10,909 nucleotides of DNA from Euperipatoides rowelli (taxonomy: Eukaryota > Onychophora > Udeonychophora > Euonychophora > Peripatopsidae). Location of the stretch: NCBI GenBank assembly GCA_003024985.2, contig PXIH01S0009612.1; one strand, written 5' to 3'. Positions 8,231 through 10,909 of this stretch are shown here, piece after piece. Below the pieces are notes generated by a model that was not told where the DNA came from, searched no databases, and worked only from the letters and a program-made list of their open reading frames with translations. The translations under genes were made by a program, and so were the position numbers. The first letter of the stretch is position 1; each line of letters opens with the position of its first letter.

Positions 8231-8692
8231 TAACACCCAAATCCCTAGCCTCTTCAATCTCAATAATATCACTACCATTCACACGGTATTTAAACTTCTT
8301 CTTATTTCTACCAAAATGAACTNTCTGACATTTAGCTACATTAAAATCCATTTGCCAAACCTTAGCCCATCATAAAAATCTAAAAGATTAGTCAGACATT
8401 ACCTTTTATTCCTAAAACCATTCTGTGACATACCAGACAAAACATTCCTATTTAAGTAAACCATAATCAAATCATTTATGATAGATTCCAACCACTTACC
8501 TACTACAGAAGTTAAACTAATTGGCCTATAATTGCAAGGATCCATTTTAGAACCTTTCTTAAAAAGTGGTACCACATTAGCAACTCTCTAATCCTCTGGA
8601 ACAAATCCAGTCTCAGTTGACGATGAAAAAATATCTACTAGTGCCTCAACTATTTCAAAACGAACTTCCTTCAACACTCTAGGATAAATATT
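8231..8692 (-). pseudogene. Decayed non-LTR retrotransposon (CR1/L2/jockey-like) reverse transcriptase fragment
   Basis: Read on the minus strand from 8692, the frame gives IYPRVLKEV, then ETGFVPED followed by a stop at 8588-8590 where the family has Trp, then RVANVVPLFKKGSK, NYRPISLTSVVGKWLE, QNGFRNKR, a second stop at 8399-8401, and CLTNLLDFYD. These are the N-terminal fingers motifs of non-LTR reverse transcriptases. At about 8368-8374 the reading shifts frame and jumps to WAKVWQMDFNVAKC, V-H-F-G-R, YRVNGSDIIEIEEARDLGV, which lies C-terminal to the catalytic FADD in this family. The missing part, which in intact relatives spans roughly 130 residues with YMDFSKAFD-like and FADD catalytic motifs, is absent, so the copy is dead. 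It is also truncated on its 3' side by the N and array 2, and its 5' endonuclease part is not seen; weak similarity may extend to about 8712. An ambiguous base lies inside it at 8323. Family assignment within the CR1/L2/jockey group is uncertain. Confidence 0.9.
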
Positions 8693-8958
8693 AAATGTCT
8701 AGTGATTTGTTGCTTTGTAATGTCATGTGATGTCCTGCACAGGCTCTGTGCGACTATTTGCGAGCCATAGTGTGTGGTCCATAACATGGTTGATATACTG
8801 TATAGCCCGTATTACAGAAATTTGGTTACCCTCAGGGTGCTGGCAGTATTACTGACCACAACTAAGTATGGAAAAGATTGGGAAGAGCTTTTTGGATGAA
8901 GTAAAGGTATTTCACACTGGGAGGTGAATTATAACTGAGAATTAAGCCCCTATACACA

Positions 8959-8999
8959 CAATGATTTATATGATGTTCTGGTCGGATTGTAAATCATTG
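8959..8999. repeat. Inverted repeat, 10-bp arms, 21-base loop
   Basis: CAATGATTTA (8959-8968) and TAAATCATTG (8990-8999) are exact reverse complements. The flanking phrase CACACAATGATTTAT is echoed at about 9040 as CACGCACAATGATGTAT, hinting at an old repeated element. Confidence 0.6.
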
Positions 9000-9098
9000 G
9001 CAAGTTTTGCAGGCACAGCCTAAAGAAGATGTATTCCACACGCACAATGATGTATGGACAGACACAGTAACACATGACAACTGTCTTTTCCGAAGAAG

Positions 9099-9125
9099 AT
9101 AATCATTTAAAATAGAAATGATTAT
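9099..9125. repeat. Inverted repeat, 10-bp arms, 7-base loop
   Basis: ATAATCATTT and AAATGATTAT are exact reverse complements separated by AAAATAG. The arms share the AATGATT word with the hairpin at 8959-8999. There is no T-run or GC-rich stem suggesting a terminator. Confidence 0.6.
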
Positions 9126-9366
9126 TCAGGAATTATGCTTTGTATTGAGCAATATTGTTTTCCTTGTGTACATCGCTTGGTATCACATAAATGACAAATA
9201 ACTATGCTATACACTCTCAGACACAATATGGCTACAAGAAGTTTCAGACCCGGTTGCTTGGCAGTGCCAGGCGACCACAGACACGATTGCATAATAGCGA
9301 TTTGTTTACTGACAATTAATGTCAAAACTTATCAGACCAGCTTAGCAGAGAAATCTTTGTGTGTAT

Positions 9367-9380
9367 GGGGGGGGGGGGGG
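9367..9380. repeat. G14 homopolymer
   Basis: Fourteen consecutive G on the plus strand. With the C13 run at 5261-5273 it is one of two long G:C homopolymers in otherwise AT-rich DNA. Confidence 0.95.
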
Positions 9381-9673
9381 TTAGAAGAATTTGACGCCTG
9401 CGATAAATTATCTGATGTGTGTCATACATTCTCTAGAGAAAATTGATGAGAAAAATAGTTCTCCCATAAATCGCTGCAGTAGACTAGACCTCTATATTTT
9501 TGAGAATTTATCTTTCCAGAATTCAAACATTGACACAGGGTAGAGAACATACTCTGTGTCACTGATAATGCAAACACATGATTCAACAAACATGGCGGTA
9601 TGAAACTCAGCCATAGCCACCGTTTATGATATTATAGTCATAAAAAGTATTTGTTCTGTATTTAATTTTAAAT

Positions 9674-9853
9674 ACTAGAGATAAGAGAGGATTTCTCAAT
9701 ATACATAAACATACCATTCAATTCTATTGGAATTCCATTTTGATATCGGCAGAATTTGAAGAAGGCAATTGTACACTAGAGATGAGAGAGGATTTCTCAA
9801 TATACACAAACATACCATTCAATTCTTTTGGAAATTAGTTTTGATATCGGCAG
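9674..9853. repeat. Two direct copies of a 101-bp-period repeat, second copy cut by N
   Basis: A segment starting ACTAGAGATAAGAGAGGATT at 9674 recurs at 9775 with few differences, and both copies end GATATCGGCAG (9752 and 9853), exactly 101 bases apart. The linker between them (9753-9774) is seen once. The second copy stops at the N (9854) precisely where the first continues AATTTGAAG. Either a short tandem satellite continued here originally or the copy marks an assembly join. I do not recognise the family. Confidence 0.85.
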
Positions 9854-9854
9854 N
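9854..9854. other. Single N at the left edge of array 3
   Basis: It divides the 101-bp repeat copy from canonical CACGGACGGACAGACAGA units with no degenerate transition. Confidence 0.85.
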
Positions 9855-10252
9855 CACGGACGGACAGACAGACGTGGATGGACAGACAGACACGGACGGA
9901 CAGACAGACATGGACGGACAGACAGACAGACACGGACGGACAGACAGACAGACGCGGATGGACAGACAGACGTAGACAGACAGACATAGACAGACAGACA
10001 GACGTAGGCAGTCAGATGTAGACAGACAGACAGACAGACGTAGACAGACAGACATAGACAGACAGATGTAGACAGACACAGACGTAGACAGACAGACGTA
10101 GGCAGACAGATGTAGACAGACTGACATAGACAAACAGATATAGACAGACATTATTACATAGACAGACAGACATAGGCAGACAGACATTATTACATAGACA
10201 GACAGACGTAGACAGACAGATATATACAATATATAGATACTGTATTTAGATA
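9855..10252. repeat. Minisatellite array 3: 18-bp units decaying into TAGA/GATA
   Basis: The array starts with CGGACGGACAGACAGA units like those at the right of array 2 (9855-9970), then changes to GTAGACAGACAGAC words (9970-10220) in which CGGA is replaced by TAGA, and fades into GATATATAGATACTGTATTTAGATA. This is the mirror image of array 1, which fades into GATA on its left. A 36-bp step containing ATTATTACATAGACAGACAG occurs twice (10150 and 10186). Minus-strand frames across it are repeat translations, not genes. Confidence 0.95.
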
Positions 10253-10909
10253 TACCTACAGTATATTTAGACTCATTAATAGGTATGAGTGGAAAATTAC
10301 CTTACAAAAGTTAAGAGAAAAATAAAGCAATTAATGAAATAATTATTATATTTTTGTGTTTTAGAAATTAATTGAAATAATTTTGCGATTGAATCAATTT
10401 CACCCACGTTTTATTATACAGAAAATAATGTTTTTAAATAGATGATTAAATGCAAATAATTTTAGTAGAATAAATAGAAAATTTACTTGAAAAGCCAAGC
10501 ATGAAATAAATCTTAAATTTGTCATATTCATTTTAGATAATGTCGATGGTAGTATTAATAGTACTAGTATATATTACAAAAATTAAATTTTAGATACAAT
10601 ACTACTAATATGATATATAATGAATTTTAAATTTCAGAATTATATTATCTGAATGTATTTTTAACATTTTTTATTCTCAAGTCCGGAAAATTGAGAGCTC
10701 AATATTTTGATCGTAATCTGAAGTCCAGGATTTTCCTGTCTAACTTTAAACAATCATATCTAACCTAACAAATGTCTCATTTACAGTAGGCTATATAAAT
10801 TTTTTTGTATTTGAAAAAAAAAAAAAAACTCATCAGCATGTTATCAAATCATTCCAGGGTGTTTGGGTTAAAAAATGATTATTAAAGTTATAATTATTTT
10901 AAACAAATC
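10253..10909. other. AT-rich non-coding region, right end
   Basis: No open frame of note, no recognisable RNA gene and no clear mobile element. It contains a poly(A) run near 10814-10828 and simple AT-rich sequence. Confidence 0.65.

Larger units (their letters stand above)
8693..9673. other. Non-coding region with two short hairpins and a G run
   Basis: No frame with recognisable motifs; the longest, about 80 codons (9204-9446), runs through the G14 tract and looks accidental. The stretch holds two perfect 10-bp-arm inverted repeats and a 14-G homopolymer. A stray GGACAGACACAG at 9057-9068 resembles the array words but is isolated. Confidence 0.6.

Noticed and set aside
5581-8278. Very long minus-strand open frames (about 815 codons, rich in Ser, Val, Cys, Pro, Leu) resembling a low-complexity secreted or repeat protein
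   Set aside because: Several reading frames are open over the same DNA because the repeat unit has no stop codon in any phase. Unit lengths of 14 and 18 are mixed, so no constant amino-acid repeat is preserved, and the frames run through N bases into unrelated flanks.
7950-8351. A fused reverse transcriptase/Cys-Ser-Val repeat protein on the minus strand
   Set aside because: The frame crosses the N at 8230 from LINE sequence into minisatellite; it is a chance or assembly fusion.
9122-9446. Opposing 67- and 80-codon frames
   Set aside because: Overlapping on opposite strands with no family resemblance; the plus frame translates the G14 run as poly-Gly.
9674-9853. Coding exon reading RGFLNIHKHTIQF in the 101-bp repeat
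   Set aside because: The two copies are 101 bp apart, not a multiple of three, so they cannot encode a repeated peptide in one frame; the frame stops in the second copy.

Overview
This is an AT-rich animal (metazoan) genomic window with no intact host gene that I can support. The eukaryotic call rests on the content: a hAT-type DNA transposon with terminal inverted repeats and an 8-bp target duplication, a decayed CR1/L2/jockey-like LINE reverse transcriptase fragment, candidate small inverted-repeat elements, GATA-type microsatellites, long minisatellite arrays, and no bacterial-style gene packing. The species cannot be named; a fish, a jawless vertebrate or an invertebrate would all fit.

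Layout. 1-971: AT-rich non-coding DNA with a short perfect palindrome (185-206) and a possible small retroposon flanked by 13-bp direct repeats (733-898). 972-1088: GATA-type microsatellite, interrupted by a hAT-like non-autonomous element (1089-1982), after which the same microsatellite resumes and grades into GC-rich minisatellite array 1 (1983-2560), ending at a single N (2561). 2562-5593: an (AAT)7 run and about 3 kb of AT-rich non-coding DNA with one fairly convincing MITE (5247-5406) and one weaker inverted-repeat candidate (3862-4073). 5594 N, then minisatellite array 2 (5595-8229), then N (8230). 8231-8692: minus-strand LINE fragment with two stops and an internal deletion that removes the catalytic core. 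8693-9673: non-coding. 9674-9853: a 101-bp-period direct duplication running into N (9854). 9855-10252: minisatellite array 3, decaying rightwards into GATA-type sequence. 10253-10909: AT-rich non-coding DNA.

The dominant signal is the three arrays. All are built on one tetranucleotide, YRGA (CGGA, CAGA, TGGA, TAGA), organised as 14-bp (CG+CGGA+CGGA+CAGA) or 18-bp (one extra CAGA) units. The four tetramers differ by single transitions, CG to TG or CA to TA, which is the path expected from decay of methylated CpG. The very long open frames across the arrays (up to about 816 codons on the minus strand) are artefacts of a stop-free repeat, not genes.

Four of the six array edges coincide exactly with single Ns, so true array lengths, and possibly the joins to flanking DNA, are uncertain. 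I see no new enzymatic or defence system. The points most worth following are the transition-graded repeat organisation, an indel-free 23-unit variant block, the 57-bp core shared by arrays 1 and 2, and the nested hAT insertion.
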